DNA of 64,000 nucleotides from contig CANQJO010000003.1 in NCBI GenBank assembly GCA_947624255.1, positions 96,852 through 160,851 on the forward strand. The letters are read 5' to 3'. The translations under genes were made by a program, and so were the position numbers. Origin of the DNA: an uncultured Ruminococcus sp. GTDB lineage: Bacteria; Bacillota; Clostridia; Oscillospirales; Ruminococcaceae. Below are positions 45,643 to 56,944 of the stretch, in pieces. Each line of letters starts with the position of its first letter. Position 1 is the stretch's first letter. The notes beneath the pieces were generated by a model. It made no database searches. It was given only the letters and a program-made list of their open reading frames with translations, and had not been told where the DNA came from.

Positions 45643-46683
45643 TTATTTTTCTATGCAGTCTCCTCGTTCGGCGGATACAAAATATCCTGCGCTTTCGATG
45701 CGTCTTTGAAGACAGCCCCGGCATTCGGCAGCCTCTTCGCCGGTGCAGATCTTATTGTCATAGAGATCGTATTTTTTTCTGACTCTGACCGGAGAGAGAT
45801 TGGGCATCACCACGTTGCAGCCTGTTTTCAGTCCCTGCTCACGTCCGGTCGGAGAGATCGTACCCAGTGCCGTAGTTGCCGGGAGCAGTACATTCGGGAA
45901 CATGAGCCTGAGTAATCCCAAAAGCCGCAGCGTCAGCTCAAGAGTGCCTCCCCTCTCGTTTGCAAAGGGAGTGCAGTGATGCGGTACAAACGGACCGATC
46001 CCGATCATATGCGGACGCAGCTCTTCAAGAAAGCGCAGATCGGCGATAAGGTCAGAGACAGTCTGACCGGGTGCGCCCACCATGAAGCCTGCGCCTACCT
46101 GATATCCAAGCTCACGGAGAGTGAAGAGACAATTTTTTCTGTTGCTCAGACTCATCTCTGACGGGTGAAGACTTCTGTACAGCCGTTCTGATGCAGCCTC
46201 GTGGCGCAGGAGATACCTGTCCGCACCGGCATTTTTCATGCGCTGATAGCTTTCCCGTGAGCGTTCGCCGAGGGAAAGCGTTATTGCACAGTCGGGGTAG
46301 AGCCTGCGTATCTCCGATATGATACCGCACATCACATCATCGGTGAAATACGGATCTTCGCCGCCTTGAAGAACGAACGTCCTGAATCCGAGTTCATATC
46401 CCTGCTGACAGCATGAGAGGATATCCTCTTTGGAGAGGCGGTAACGCTCAGCCTCGGAATTTCCGCATCGTATACCGCAGTAAAGACAGTTGTTTTTACA
46501 ACAGCTTGATATCTCTATAAGACCCCGGAGAAAGACTTTTTTCCCGTAGTACCGCTGTCTCATACTGTCGGCACGGCTTCGCAGGAGATCGGCAGTCTCC
46601 TTGTCATCAGCCGCTATAAGAGCGGCAAGCTCGCTGTCGGAGAGCCTTTCACCGCAGTAAAGACGATCAACAAGTTCGGTCAT
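45643..46683 (-). CDS. hydE: HydE-like radical SAM protein ([FeFe]-hydrogenase maturase)
   Basis: A 346-aa radical-SAM enzyme of the HydE/BioB-like group, which helps make the H-cluster of [FeFe]-hydrogenases. The cluster motif is CKNNCLYC (C-x3-C-x2-C) after LIEISSCC. GFRTFVLQGGEDPYF and the C-terminal Cys-rich end (CTGEEAAECRGC) fit HydE. HydF and HydG are not in the window. The start lies one base after the nadA stop. Confidence 0.87.
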   Translation of the reverse strand: MTELVDRLYCGERLSDSELAALIAADDKETADLLRSRADSMRQRYYGKKVFLRGLIEISSCCKNNCLYCGIRCGNSEAERYRLSKEDILSCCQQGYELGFRTFVLQGGEDPYFTDDVMCGIISEIRRLYPDCAITLSLGERSRESYQRMKNAGADRYLLRHEAASERLYRSLHPSEMSLSNRKNCLFTLRELGYQVGAGFMVGAPGQTVSDLIADLRFLEELRPHMIGIGPFVPHHCTPFANERGGTLELTLRLLGLLRLMFPNVLLPATTALGTISPTGREQGLKTGCNVVMPNLSPVRVRKKYDLYDNKICTGEEAAECRGCLQRRIESAGYFVSAERGDCIEK

Positions 46684-46684
46684 A

Positions 46685-47602
46685 TTATCCGCCCAGCCTT
46701 ATCATTTCGTCAATGCATTTTCTTGCGGCGGCGATCAGTGCATCGTCCATGATGATCTCCTCGCCGCTCCTGCCTGTGAGAGCATTGTAAACATCGGGCA
46801 GTGTTGTGAGCTTCATATTGCGGCAGACAAGATTTTTCGTCAGAGGATAGAACATCTTGTCGGGGCAGTCGTATTGCAGATGCTCTGAAATGGAATTTTC
46901 TGTGCCGATAATGAACTCTTTGGCATCTGATTTTTTTGCATACTCCATGATTCCCGATGTAGAGCCGACATAATCCGCAAGCTCCACCACACCGGGAACG
47001 CACTCCGGGTGAACGAGGAGCAGCGCATCGGGGTGCTCATTTTTTGCGGCGAGAGCCTCTTTGGGGGTAACTGCCGCATGAGTCGGACAGCCGCCCTGAA
47101 GCAGCTTTATGTCCTTTTCCGGAACGTTCCGGCGGATATAGTCTCCCAGATTGCAGTCCGGAATAAAAAGAATTTTATCGCTGTCAAGAGCTCTCACGAT
47201 TTTCAATGCGCTGGAGGAGGTCACACATACATCGCAGACCGTTTTAAGCTCTGCCGTTGTGTTCACATAGGCGACCACAACACGCTCAGGATCTGATGCC
47301 TTCACGGCGGAGATCATTTCAGCGTCCATCTGTTCAGCCATGGGACAGCCGGCGTCCTTGTGCGAGAGGATCACACGCTTATCCGGCGAGAGTATCTTGG
47401 CAGTCTCAGCCATAAATCTCACACCGCAGAAAAGAATATTTTTTGAAGTCGTATTTTTTGCATCAACGCTCAGCTTGTAGCTGTCGCCGGTAAAGTCTGC
47501 TATCTCCACGATCTCCCTTGCCTGATAGCTGTGGGCAAGAATGACCGTATCGGTCTCTTTTTTCAGCCGGAGTATTTTTTCCTGCAATTCTTTGATATTC
47601 AT
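46685..47602 (-). CDS. nadA: Quinolinate synthase NadA
   Basis: A 305-aa [4Fe-4S] enzyme condensing iminoaspartate with dihydroxyacetone phosphate in NAD synthesis. Motifs AHSYQAREIVEIADFTGDSYKL, FCGVRFMAETAKIL and VHPECVPGVVELADYVGSTSG are diagnostic. The ATG at 47602 (AGAGGG upstream) is preferred over 47656. nadB and nadC, its usual partners, are not adjacent. Confidence 0.94.
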   Translation of the reverse strand: MNIKELQEKILRLKKETDTVILAHSYQAREIVEIADFTGDSYKLSVDAKNTTSKNILFCGVRFMAETAKILSPDKRVILSHKDAGCPMAEQMDAEMISAVKASDPERVVVAYVNTTAELKTVCDVCVTSSSALKIVRALDSDKILFIPDCNLGDYIRRNVPEKDIKLLQGGCPTHAAVTPKEALAAKNEHPDALLLVHPECVPGVVELADYVGSTSGIMEYAKKSDAKEFIIGTENSISEHLQYDCPDKMFYPLTKNLVCRNMKLTTLPDVYNALTGRSGEEIIMDDALIAAARKCIDEMIRLGG

Positions 47603-47618
47603 GATAAACCCTCTGAGA

Positions 47619-47990
47619 TCATATCTCTGCGATGACTTCCACCTCAGCCAGTACACCCTTTGGAAGTGTCTTCACTGCCACGCAGCTTCTTGCCGGCAGA
47701 GAGGTGAAATATTTTCCGTAGATCTCGTTGAAAGCGGCGAAATCATTCATATCCGCAAGAAAGCAGGTGGTCTTCACTGCCTTGTCAAAGGAGCTTCCCA
47801 CTGCTCTGAGCACTTCGCCGAGATTTTTCATGATCTGCTCTGTCTGTCCCTGTATATCCTGAGCCTCTACCGTATTTGTTTCGGGAACGATAGCGATCTG
47901 ACCGGAGGTATATACCAATCCTCCCGAAACAACAGCCTGTGAGTACGGACCTACAGCGGCAGGAGCTTTATCAGTGTGAATTTTTTTCAT
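47619..47990 (-). CDS. ridA: RidA-family enamine/imine deaminase
   Basis: A 123-aa trimeric enzyme that hydrolyses reactive enamines and imines released by PLP enzymes such as threonine dehydratase. AVGPYSQAV, GLVYTSGQIAI and the C-terminal ARSCVAVKTLPKGVLAEVEV match, including the catalytic-pocket Arg. The ATG at 47990 follows AAAGGA by 9 nt; upstream in-frame starts lie within the ribosome site. It sits 14 bp after ilvA, its known functional partner. Confidence 0.95.
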   Translation of the reverse strand: MKKIHTDKAPAAVGPYSQAVVSGGLVYTSGQIAIVPETNTVEAQDIQGQTEQIMKNLGEVLRAVGSSFDKAVKTTCFLADMNDFAAFNEIYGKYFTSLPARSCVAVKTLPKGVLAEVEVIAEI

Positions 47991-48004
47991 GATGAACATT
48001 CCTT

Positions 48005-49204
48005 TCAATCGTTTACTATTGAGAATCCGTTATCTTTCAGAGCTTTGCGGATCTCTTCAATGTGTTCGTAATTCCTTGTTTCAAGGACGATGCGCAGATA
48101 GCAGCCGTTTACTGCCGAGCCCTCGTTTGCACGTTCATGGTGAATTGAGGTAACATTGCCTCCCAGATCGGCGATGATGCGTGAAACGTCCATGAGCTGA
48201 CCGGGCTTGTCGATAAGCTCTATCATCATTGAGCAGTTTCTTCCCGACATGAGAAGACCTCTTTTGATAACTCTCGAGAGGATCGTAACATCAATGTTTC
48301 CTCCTGACAGCAGACAAACTGTCTTTTTGCCCTTGATCGGGACTTTGTTGAACATTGCCGCTGCCACGGAAACAGCGCCCGCTCCCTCGGTGACGAGTTT
48401 CTGCTGCTCCATGAGAGCAAGTATTGCGGCAGAGATCTCGTCATCGCTGACAGTGACTATCTCGTCAACATATTCCGAAATGAGACTGAATGTATTCTCA
48501 CCCGGCTCTTTCACGGCGATACCGTCAGCAATGGTGGATACACTGTCAAGACATTCGATCTTGCCGTCTTTCACGGAGTTGTACATACTGGGAGCGCCTG
48601 CCGCCTGTACGCCGTACACCTTGATATTCGGGTTAAGGCTTTTTATTGCGAAAGCAACTCCCGAGATAAGTCCGCCTCCGCCTATCGGAACGATAACGCA
48701 GTCCATATCGGGGACTTGTTCGATAAGCTCCAGACCGATAGTTCCCTGACCGGCGATAACGTCCTCATCATCAAAGGGGTGAATGAAGGTGTATCCCAGT
48801 TCGTCACGCTGCCTGAGAGCCTCCTGATAAGCGTCATCGTAAACGCCCTTTACGAGACAGACCTCCGCACCGTAGCTTTTTGTAGCCTCCACCTTTGAGA
48901 TAGGTGCGCCGTCAGGAAGACATATCACCGATCTGATGCCGTTTTTTGCCGCAGCAAGAGCAACTCCCTGAGCGTGATTTCCGGCGGAGCAGGCTATAAC
49001 TCCCTTTGCCTTTTCGTCCGCAGAGAGCTGTGACATCCTGTAGTATGCTCCTCTGACCTTGAAAGAGCCTGTTATCTGTAGATTTTCCGTTTTGAGATAT
49101 ATCTCTGATCCGGGATTTATCTTTGGCGCATGAATGACGTCCGTTTCACGAATTACCTGTTTCAGGATATATTTTGCGTGATATATTTTATCAAGTGTAA
49201 GCAT
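48005..49204 (-). CDS. ilvA: Threonine ammonia-lyase (threonine dehydratase)
   Basis: A 399-aa PLP enzyme turning threonine into 2-oxobutanoate, the entry to isoleucine. The PLP lysine is in ITGSFKVRGAYYR, the phosphate loop is SAGNHAQG, and VPIGGGGLISG follows. A C-terminal ACT-like domain (SMMIELIDKPGQLMDVSRII) marks the single-ACT type, which may respond to amino acids. The frame opens at 49324, but the ATG at 49204 (MLTLDKIYHAKYIL, with AGGGTGG upstream) is the likely start. Confidence 0.94.
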   Translation of the reverse strand: MLTLDKIYHAKYILKQVIRETDVIHAPKINPGSEIYLKTENLQITGSFKVRGAYYRMSQLSADEKAKGVIACSAGNHAQGVALAAAKNGIRSVICLPDGAPISKVEATKSYGAEVCLVKGVYDDAYQEALRQRDELGYTFIHPFDDEDVIAGQGTIGLELIEQVPDMDCVIVPIGGGGLISGVAFAIKSLNPNIKVYGVQAAGAPSMYNSVKDGKIECLDSVSTIADGIAVKEPGENTFSLISEYVDEIVTVSDDEISAAILALMEQQKLVTEGAGAVSVAAAMFNKVPIKGKKTVCLLSGGNIDVTILSRVIKRGLLMSGRNCSMMIELIDKPGQLMDVSRIIADLGGNVTSIHHERANEGSAVNGCYLRIVLETRNYEHIEEIRKALKDNGFSIVND

Positions 49205-49217
49205 TCTGAACCACCCT

Positions 49218-50426
49218 TCAGTCGGAATCATGCTTTTCAGCAAGTAATGTGTCAATAAGCTGCCTTGCCGTTCTCGGAGAGCGTCCGCTGCCCTGAGCCG
49301 CAAACTGTTCAGCCCTGAGAGCAAGCTCCTCCCGGGGCATCTCCAGCCCCTTGAGAGCGGCTATCTCTGAGGCGATAGCAATATAAGACTTTTTATCGGG
49401 ACGGCTGAAATTAACTCTCAGACCGAATCTTGCCGCAAGAGAAAGCGTCTCCTGCATAGTATCGTTGCGGTGGATATCGTCGCCCTCTCTGTCGGAGAAA
49501 CGCTCACGGACAAGGTGACGGCGGTTGCTTGTAGCGTATATCACCGTATTGTCGGCACGTGCGGAGACAGAGCCTTCAAGTGCAGCCTTTAGTGTGCCGA
49601 AGCAGTCCTCACCTGCATCGAAGCTGAGATCGTCAATAAATATGATGAATTTCAGCGGATTGCCGGCTATTTCGTCAATAATGGCAGGAATATCCTTTAA
49701 CTGCTCCTTTGTTATCTCAATGAGACGCAGTCCCCTGTCGGCAAGCTCATTCAGAACGGCTTTGACCGTCGAGGATTTTCCTGTTCCGGCATCGCCGTAA
49801 AGGAGCACATTCTGAGCCGGTCTGCCCTCAATGAGTGCGAGAGTATTATCCAGCACCTCACGCCTTTCACGCTCATAGCCGAAAAGCTCCGGAAGCCGCT
49901 GTCTGTCGGGAAATTTCACGGGAGTGATCTTTCCGTCATTCATGGTAAACATACTGTACCTTGCATACTGACCGTAGCCGTGTCTGTGAGCAAGATCCAG
50001 CCGTTCAAAATAGCTTCCGGCAATGTCAACGGGTGAATTTGTCCACTCGGGAAGAAATCCGTCATAATCGAGATCTTCCGTAATATCCGCAGGTGTCAGC
50101 TCCGAAAGCTCCTGAAAGAACCGCAGCTCGTTTATGAGACATTCAGTCATTTCCTTTGGGACAGCTTCGCCCTTTGCTGATTTTCTGATATAAAAATTAT
50201 CGCATTCGAGAACGGCTTTAAGGATATGCTTACTTATGTCGGCAGATCCCGTTTCGTACAGTGAAGAAACAACATCGCAGTAATGCGTTATAAAATTTGC
50301 GGTATCATCCGTATCAGCCGAAAAAAGATACATCAGATCGCTTATGACCTTATCCTTGCCCGTTTCACGAAGAATAACGACAGAATTTCGCTTCAGGGCA
50401 AGAGCTTCGAGCTTTTTACTTTGCAT
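49218..50426 (-). CDS. DUF815 AAA+ ATPase
   Basis: A 402-aa ATP-binding protein of the DUF815 family. Walker A is LYGDAGTGKSSTVKAV, Walker B FIIFIDDLSFD, and sensor/arginine-finger regions (VIYATSNRRHLVRERFSDR) follow. An N-terminal helical region precedes the ATPase. The function of the family is not established. The ATG at 50426 overlaps the leuB stop, placing it inside the leucine operon. Confidence 0.87.
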   Translation of the reverse strand: MQSKKLEALALKRNSVVILRETGKDKVISDLMYLFSADTDDTANFITHYCDVVSSLYETGSADISKHILKAVLECDNFYIRKSAKGEAVPKEMTECLINELRFFQELSELTPADITEDLDYDGFLPEWTNSPVDIAGSYFERLDLAHRHGYGQYARYSMFTMNDGKITPVKFPDRQRLPELFGYERERREVLDNTLALIEGRPAQNVLLYGDAGTGKSSTVKAVLNELADRGLRLIEITKEQLKDIPAIIDEIAGNPLKFIIFIDDLSFDAGEDCFGTLKAALEGSVSARADNTVIYATSNRRHLVRERFSDREGDDIHRNDTMQETLSLAARFGLRVNFSRPDKKSYIAIASEIAALKGLEMPREELALRAEQFAAQGSGRSPRTARQLIDTLLAEKHDSD

Positions 50427-51499
50427 CACAGCTCACCGAGGATCTTTTCCGTCATAGCTGCACAGCCGATCGCAGCAGCACCGGAGTCTCCGACGATATC
50501 GGCAGTGCGGAATCCCTTTTCCAGAACACGGTCAACGGCATTTTCGATAGCGTCAGCCTCATCTGCAAGACCAAAGGAATAACGCAGCATCATTGCCGCT
50601 GAGAGGACTGTCGCAATGGGATTTGCCTTGTCCTGACCTGCAATGTCGGGTGCTGAACCGTGGATAGGCTCGTACATTCCTCTTGTGGTGTCTCCGAGTG
50701 ATGCGGAGGCAAGCATACCGATAGAGCCTGTTATCTGAGATGCCTCATCGGAGAGGATATCTCCGAACATATTGGAGGTGACGATAACGTCAAACTGCCG
50801 AGGATCTCTCACAAGCTGCATAGCGGCATTATCGACCAGCATATCACTGTACTGTACATCGGGATACTCCTTAGCCAGTTCGTGCATGATCTTTCTCCAC
50901 AGGCGTGAAGTTTCAAGAACGTTTGCCTTGTCGATGCTTACGACACGCTTGTTTCTTTTCATAGCCGTTTCAAATGCAACACGCCCGATACGCTTGATCT
51001 CGGTGATGCTGTAAGCCTCGGTATCGAAAGCCTCCTCGCCGAATTTTCCCTGACGGTATCCCCGCTCACCGAAGTAGATACCTCCCGTGAGTTCACGCAC
51101 TATCATGATATCGAATCCCTCGCCCACGATCTCATCTTTGAGGGGAGAGGCACTTCTCAGGGCAGGATAGAGCTTGGCAGGGCGCAGATTTGTGAAAAGT
51201 CCCAAAGCCGAGCGTATGCCGAGCAGAGCCTTTTCGGGACGCTTATCGCCGGGCATATCGTCCCATTTCGGACCTCCCACCGCACCGAGGAGCACACTGT
51301 CACTCGCAAGGCAGCCGTCAACAGTTTCCTTGGGGAGAGGTTCTCCTGCGGCATCAATGGCGCAGCCGCCGATGAGGTAGGGTGTAAAATTGAATTTATG
51401 ACCGAATTTTTCAGCCGTTTTTTCAAGCACGGCAACGGCGCTGTCAACGATCTCAGGACCTATGCCGTCGCCTTTAAGTAAAGCGATGTTGTATTCCAT
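50426..51499 (-). CDS. leuB: 3-isopropylmalate dehydrogenase
   Basis: A 357-aa NAD-dependent enzyme for the third step of leucine synthesis. [31 protein letters not shown], the metal/substrate region [38 protein letters not shown] and [13 protein letters not shown] are complete. It follows leuD by 42 bp. Confidence 0.96.
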   Translation of the reverse strand: MEYNIALLKGDGIGPEIVDSAVAVLEKTAEKFGHKFNFTPYLIGGCAIDAAGEPLPKETVDGCLASDSVLLGAVGGPKWDDMPGDKRPEKALLGIRSALGLFTNLRPAKLYPALRSASPLKDEIVGEGFDIMIVRELTGGIYFGERGYRQGKFGEEAFDTEAYSITEIKRIGRVAFETAMKRNKRVVSIDKANVLETSRLWRKIMHELAKEYPDVQYSDMLVDNAAMQLVRDPRQFDVIVTSNMFGDILSDEASQITGSIGMLASASLGDTTRGMYEPIHGSAPDIAGQDKANPIATVLSAAMMLRYSFGLADEADAIENAVDRVLEKGFRTADIVGDSGAAAIGCAAMTEKILGEL

Positions 51500-51541
51500 T
51501 TTGATAAGTTCTCCTTTTTTGAAGTCAGTGCAGCACTGTCA

Positions 51542-52036
51542 TTACTTTATTACTCCGTTGCTTATGGACTGAACGAGTCCTCCGTTTTCGATGATCTTCT
51601 GGACAAACTCCGGGAAAGGCTCAACGGAAAATTCTTTTCCCGTGGTGAGATCTCTGATAATGCCGTTATCAAGATCGGCCTCAACAGTATCGCCCTCGCT
51701 GAGAGCCTCTGCTGCTTCGGGACATTCAACGATCGCAAGACCGATATTTATGGCATTGCGGTAGAATATCCTTGCAAAGCTCTTCGCTATGACGAGAGAG
51801 ATACCGCTTGCCTTGATGGCAATGGGAGCGTGCTCTCTTGATGAACCGCAGCCGAAATTCTGGCCGGCAGCGATGATATCACCGGGCTTTACCCGGCTGA
51901 CAAATGTTTTGTCGAGATCCTCCATGCAGTGAGCGGCAAGCTCGCTGTGTTCACTGGTGTTGAGGTATCTTGCAGGGATAATAACGTCAGTGTCAACGTT
52001 ATCGCCGTATTTTATCACATTGCCTGTATATTTCAT
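51542..52036 (-). CDS. leuD: 3-isopropylmalate dehydratase small subunit
   Basis: A 164-aa swivel-domain subunit of isopropylmalate isomerase. [14 protein letters not shown] and [16 protein letters not shown] are diagnostic of the short (LeuD2/HacB-like) type. The ATG at 52036 forms an ATGA overlap with the leuC stop and has GGGAGG upstream; the frame's earlier opening at 52054 is not needed. Confidence 0.95.
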   Translation of the reverse strand: MKYTGNVIKYGDNVDTDVIIPARYLNTSEHSELAAHCMEDLDKTFVSRVKPGDIIAAGQNFGCGSSREHAPIAIKASGISLVIAKSFARIFYRNAINIGLAIVECPEAAEALSEGDTVEADLDNGIIRDLTTGKEFSVEPFPEFVQKIIENGGLVQSISNGVIK

Positions 52037-53301
52037 TTTCCCATTACCTCCCACGGACTTGATATTTTTCCTGTTACCGCACTTGCCGCAGCGGTTGCCG
52101 GACTTGCAAGGTAGACCTCTGAGCCTGTGTGTCCCATGCGTCCTACGAAGTTTCTGTTAGTGGTCGTAACGGCACGTTCACCGTCTGCAAGGATACCCAT
52201 ATATCCGCCGAGACATGGTCCGCAGGTGGGTGTTGAAACTACCGCACCGCTTTCGATGAATATTTTCAGAAGTCCTTTCTCCATAGCGTCAAGGTATATC
52301 TGCTGTGTGGCAGGAATTATTATCACACGAACGCCGTCAGCACATTTTTTGCCTTTCATGATCTCAGCAGCGATCTCTAAGTCTTCGAGTCTGCCGTTGG
52401 TGCATGAGCCGATCACCACCTGATCTATCGGGATCTCTCCGAATTCGCCGAATGTTTTTGCGTTTTCGGGAAGATGCGGGAACGAAACGGTCGGTTCGAT
52501 CTCGGAGAGGTCGATATTGATGACCTGATCGTAAACGGCATCATCATCAGCCTTATAGATTACCGGTCCGGATCCGCCGTGTTCTCTGATATAATCAAGA
52601 GTGATGTCGTCCACTTCAAAGATGCCGTTCTTAGCGCCTGCTTCGATAGCCATATTTGCGATACAGAGACGGTCGCTCATGGAAAGTGATGAGAGTCCCT
52701 CGCCCGTAAACTCCATAGAGCGGTAGAGTGCGCCGTCCACACCGATCATTCCGATGATATGGAGGATAACATCTTTTCCGGAGACATATTTTCTCAGACT
52801 TCCCGTGAGGTTGAATTTTATCGCACCGGGAACTTTGAACCATGCTTTTCCGACAGCCATGCCGCAAGCCATATCCGTAGAGCCTACACCGGTCGAGAAA
52901 GCTCCGAGTGCGCCGTAGGTGCAGGTGTGAGAATCAGCGCCGATAACGACATTTCCGGCGGTGACAAGACCTTTTTCCGGAAGAAGAGCGTGCTCGATGC
53001 CCATTTTTCCGACATCATAGAAGTGAGTGATATCCATATCGCCGCAGAAATCACGGCACATTTTGCACTGCTCGGCAGCCTTGATATCCTTATTCGGAGC
53101 GAAGTGATCCATGACCATTGTTATTTTATTTTTGTCGAAAACGCTGTCTTTGCCCAGCTTTGTGAATTCCTTTATAGCCACGGGAGAGGTGATATCGTTT
53201 CCCAACACGAGATCGAGATCGGCAAGGATAAGCTGTCCGGCTGAGACCGACTCCTTTCCCGAATGAGCGGCAAGGATCTTCTGAGTCATTGTCATACCCA
53301 T
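52033..53301 (-). CDS. leuC: 3-isopropylmalate dehydratase large subunit
   Basis: A 422-aa aconitase-family subunit of the two-gene type. The [4Fe-4S] cysteines are in [13 protein letters not shown] and [21 protein letters not shown] and [21 protein letters not shown] are also seen. AAAGGAG precedes the ATG; ilvD ends 14 bp upstream. Confidence 0.96.
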   Translation of the reverse strand: MGMTMTQKILAAHSGKESVSAGQLILADLDLVLGNDITSPVAIKEFTKLGKDSVFDKNKITMVMDHFAPNKDIKAAEQCKMCRDFCGDMDITHFYDVGKMGIEHALLPEKGLVTAGNVVIGADSHTCTYGALGAFSTGVGSTDMACGMAVGKAWFKVPGAIKFNLTGSLRKYVSGKDVILHIIGMIGVDGALYRSMEFTGEGLSSLSMSDRLCIANMAIEAGAKNGIFEVDDITLDYIREHGGSGPVIYKADDDAVYDQVINIDLSEIEPTVSFPHLPENAKTFGEFGEIPIDQVVIGSCTNGRLEDLEIAAEIMKGKKCADGVRVIIIPATQQIYLDAMEKGLLKIFIESGAVVSTPTCGPCLGGYMGILADGERAVTTTNRNFVGRMGHTGSEVYLASPATAAASAVTGKISSPWEVMGK

Positions 53302-53315
53302 TGTAAAAACTCCTT

Positions 53316-54980
53316 TTATTTTTTGTTGATTATAGCACCCTTATCAGCAGAAGAAACCATAGCGGCATAACGTTTGAGGTAGCCTGTGATATTCTCCTTT
53401 TTCTTTATGGGCATTGTCCGTCTGCGCTCCTCAAGCTCCTCATCGGAGACTTCGAGAGTTATGCTGTAGTTGGGAATGTCGATAGAGATGATATCGCCGT
53501 CCTTTACGTAAGCGATCGTACCGCCGTTTGCGGCTTCGGGCGATACATGACCTATAGCTGCGCCTCTTGTTGCGCCGCTGAATCTGCCGTCCGTGATGAG
53601 TGCGACAGACGAGCCGAGACCTGCGCCCTGAATAGCTGATGTGGGAGAGAGCATCTCTCTCATTCCGGGACCGCCGGCAGGACCTTCATAGCGGATAACA
53701 ACAACGTCTCCCTCTTTTATTCCGCCCTCGTAGATGACCTTTATAGCCTCCTCCTCGCTGTCGAATACTCTTGCGGGACCTTTATGAACGAGCATTTCGG
53801 GAGCAACGGCGCTTCTCTTTACAACGCATCTGTCGGGAGCAAGATTTCCTCTCAGCACAGCGATACCGCCCGTTTCACTGTATGGATCGTCGATAGGACG
53901 TATTATTGCGGTATCACGATTCACGCAGCCTGAGATATTCTCTCCCACGGTCTTGCCTGTGACAGTCATGCAGTCGGTGTTGATGAGATCCTTTTTGGCA
54001 AGCTCATTGAGGACAGCATAAACGCCTCCGGCTTCATTAAGATCCTCCATGTAGGTGTTGCCCGCAGGAGCAAGATGGCAGAGATTCGGCGTTTTTGCGC
54101 TTATCTCGTTTGCGATGTCAAGGTTTATGTCAACGCCGCATTCATTGGCGATAGCCGGAAGATGCAGCATACTGTTAGTCGAGCAGCCGAGTGCCATATC
54201 AGCAGTGAGAGCATTATAGAATGCCTTTTCTGTCATGATGTCAAGGGGACGGATATTTTTTCTCCAAAGCTCCATGACCTGCATACCTGCCTCTTTTGCG
54301 AGTTTCAGTCTCTCGGAGTATACAGCCGGGATAGTGCCGTTTCCTCTGAGTCCCATGCCGAGCACCTCGGTAAGGCAGTTCATAGAGTTTGCAGTATACA
54401 TTCCGGAGCAAGATCCGCAGGTAGGACAAGCATGATTTTCAAAATCCTCCACGTCTTCGGCAGACATTTTTCCGGCAGTATACGCTCCCACAGCCTCAAA
54501 CATGGAGGAGAGGCTTGTTTTCTTTCCTTTTACGTGACCTGCAAGCATAGGGCCTCCGCTGACGAAAATAGTGGGGACGTTTATTCTTGCGGCAGCCATC
54601 AGCAGTCCGGGAACGTTCTTATCGCAGTTAGGTATCATCACAAGAGCATCGAAGTGGTGAGCAAGAGCCATGCACTCTGTAGAGTCGGCGATCAGGTCAC
54701 GTGTAACAAGAGAGTATCTCATTCCGGCGTGTCCCATGGCGATGCCGTCACAGACGGCTATAGCCGGGAATACTACGGGAGTACCGCCTGCCATAGCGAC
54801 ACCGATCTTTACAGCCTCAACGATCTTGTCGATGTTCATATGTCCGGGGACGATCTCATTATACGAGGAAACGATACCCACCAAAGGGCGTTTCATTTCC
54901 TCTTTTGTCATTCCGAGCGCATTGAAAAGGGAGCGCTGTGATGCCTTTTCAACGCCCTCGCAGAAGTAATTTCCGCTCAT
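53316..54980 (-). CDS. ilvD: Dihydroxy-acid dehydratase
   Basis: A 554-aa Fe-S enzyme of isoleucine/valine synthesis. Cluster cysteines lie in PNCDKNVPG and in [41 protein letters not shown] is near the C-terminus. GAGGTGAT precedes the ATG. The 198-bp gap to ilvC (54981-55178) holds only an imperfect GCGCAGA/TCTGCGC hairpin just after the ilvC stop, with no clear promoter. Confidence 0.97.
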   Translation of the reverse strand: MSGNYFCEGVEKASQRSLFNALGMTKEEMKRPLVGIVSSYNEIVPGHMNIDKIVEAVKIGVAMAGGTPVVFPAIAVCDGIAMGHAGMRYSLVTRDLIADSTECMALAHHFDALVMIPNCDKNVPGLLMAAARINVPTIFVSGGPMLAGHVKGKKTSLSSMFEAVGAYTAGKMSAEDVEDFENHACPTCGSCSGMYTANSMNCLTEVLGMGLRGNGTIPAVYSERLKLAKEAGMQVMELWRKNIRPLDIMTEKAFYNALTADMALGCSTNSMLHLPAIANECGVDINLDIANEISAKTPNLCHLAPAGNTYMEDLNEAGGVYAVLNELAKKDLINTDCMTVTGKTVGENISGCVNRDTAIIRPIDDPYSETGGIAVLRGNLAPDRCVVKRSAVAPEMLVHKGPARVFDSEEEAIKVIYEGGIKEGDVVVIRYEGPAGGPGMREMLSPTSAIQGAGLGSSVALITDGRFSGATRGAAIGHVSPEAANGGTIAYVKDGDIISIDIPNYSITLEVSDEELEERRRTMPIKKKENITGYLKRYAAMVSSADKGAIINKK

Positions 54981-55178
54981 TTTATATCACCTCAGTTTAA
55001 TTTTTTCGGGAGTGTTTTCCGACATATAGAAAAATGGTGAGCCGGCAAAAAAACGACAGCCGTGATATGCTTTAAGTTCGGACGGAATTTTCTTATAAGA
55101 TCCTGCATTATATTGATCTATACTGCTTTGGCGCAGAAAGCAAGGATTGCCGTCTGCGCCGCAGTTTTCCGATCTGCA

Positions 55179-56336
<1,158 letters not shown>

Positions 56337-56436
56337 TCAAATTGACCCGGCATATGTCGGTACGGCTTCGTCACTTTTCCTTGTAAAGGCACGGTCTGTC
56401 CGCAAATTTTGCACGGTTCTCGGAATAAAATCAGTA

Positions 56437-56934
56437 TTATTTTGTTTTCAGGCAGTTATCTCCCCGCTCTATAGCAACGATCCCGGTGCGGCACATCTCC
56501 ATGATGCCGTAGGGTTTCAGCAGTTCGATGAATGCATCTATTTTAGAAGTTTCGCCCGTCAGCTCGCAGGTAAGTGACGTGGGAGAGTAATCCACTATCT
56601 TTGAACGGAATATCTCCACAGCCGTCATAACGTCCTGACGTGACTCGGTCTTGTTGCGCACCTTGATGAGCAGCAGCTCACGGATAACGGTATCCTTGCG
56701 TTCAAGCACCTCGACCTCTTTTACATCGTAGAGTTTCTGGAGCTGGCGGAGTATTCGCTCCTTGATGTCGTCATCTCCGTGGAAAGATATTGTCATACGT
56801 GAAAATTCGCCTGATTCGGTCTCGCCCACGGTGAGACTGTCGATGTTGAAACCACGCCGGGTGAACATTCCGGAAACACGTGAAAGCACTCCCGAAACAT
56901 TTGAAACGATAACGCCGATAACATACTGATCCAT
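56437..56934 (-). CDS. ilvN: Acetolactate synthase small (regulatory) subunit
   Basis: A 165-aa valine-sensing regulatory subunit with an N-terminal ACT domain (IGVIVSNVSGVLSRVSGMFTRRGFNIDSLTVGETE) and a C-terminal domain. The ATG at 56934 follows GAGGTG; the frame's opening at 57021 lies inside ilvB. The ilvB stop is 10 bp upstream. Confidence 0.95.
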   Translation of the reverse strand: MDQYVIGVIVSNVSGVLSRVSGMFTRRGFNIDSLTVGETESGEFSRMTISFHGDDDIKERILRQLQKLYDVKEVEVLERKDTVIRELLLIKVRNKTESRQDVMTAVEIFRSKIVDYSPTSLTCELTGETSKIDAFIELLKPYGIMEMCRTGIVAIERGDNCLKTK

Positions 56935-56944
56935 ACGTGTCACC

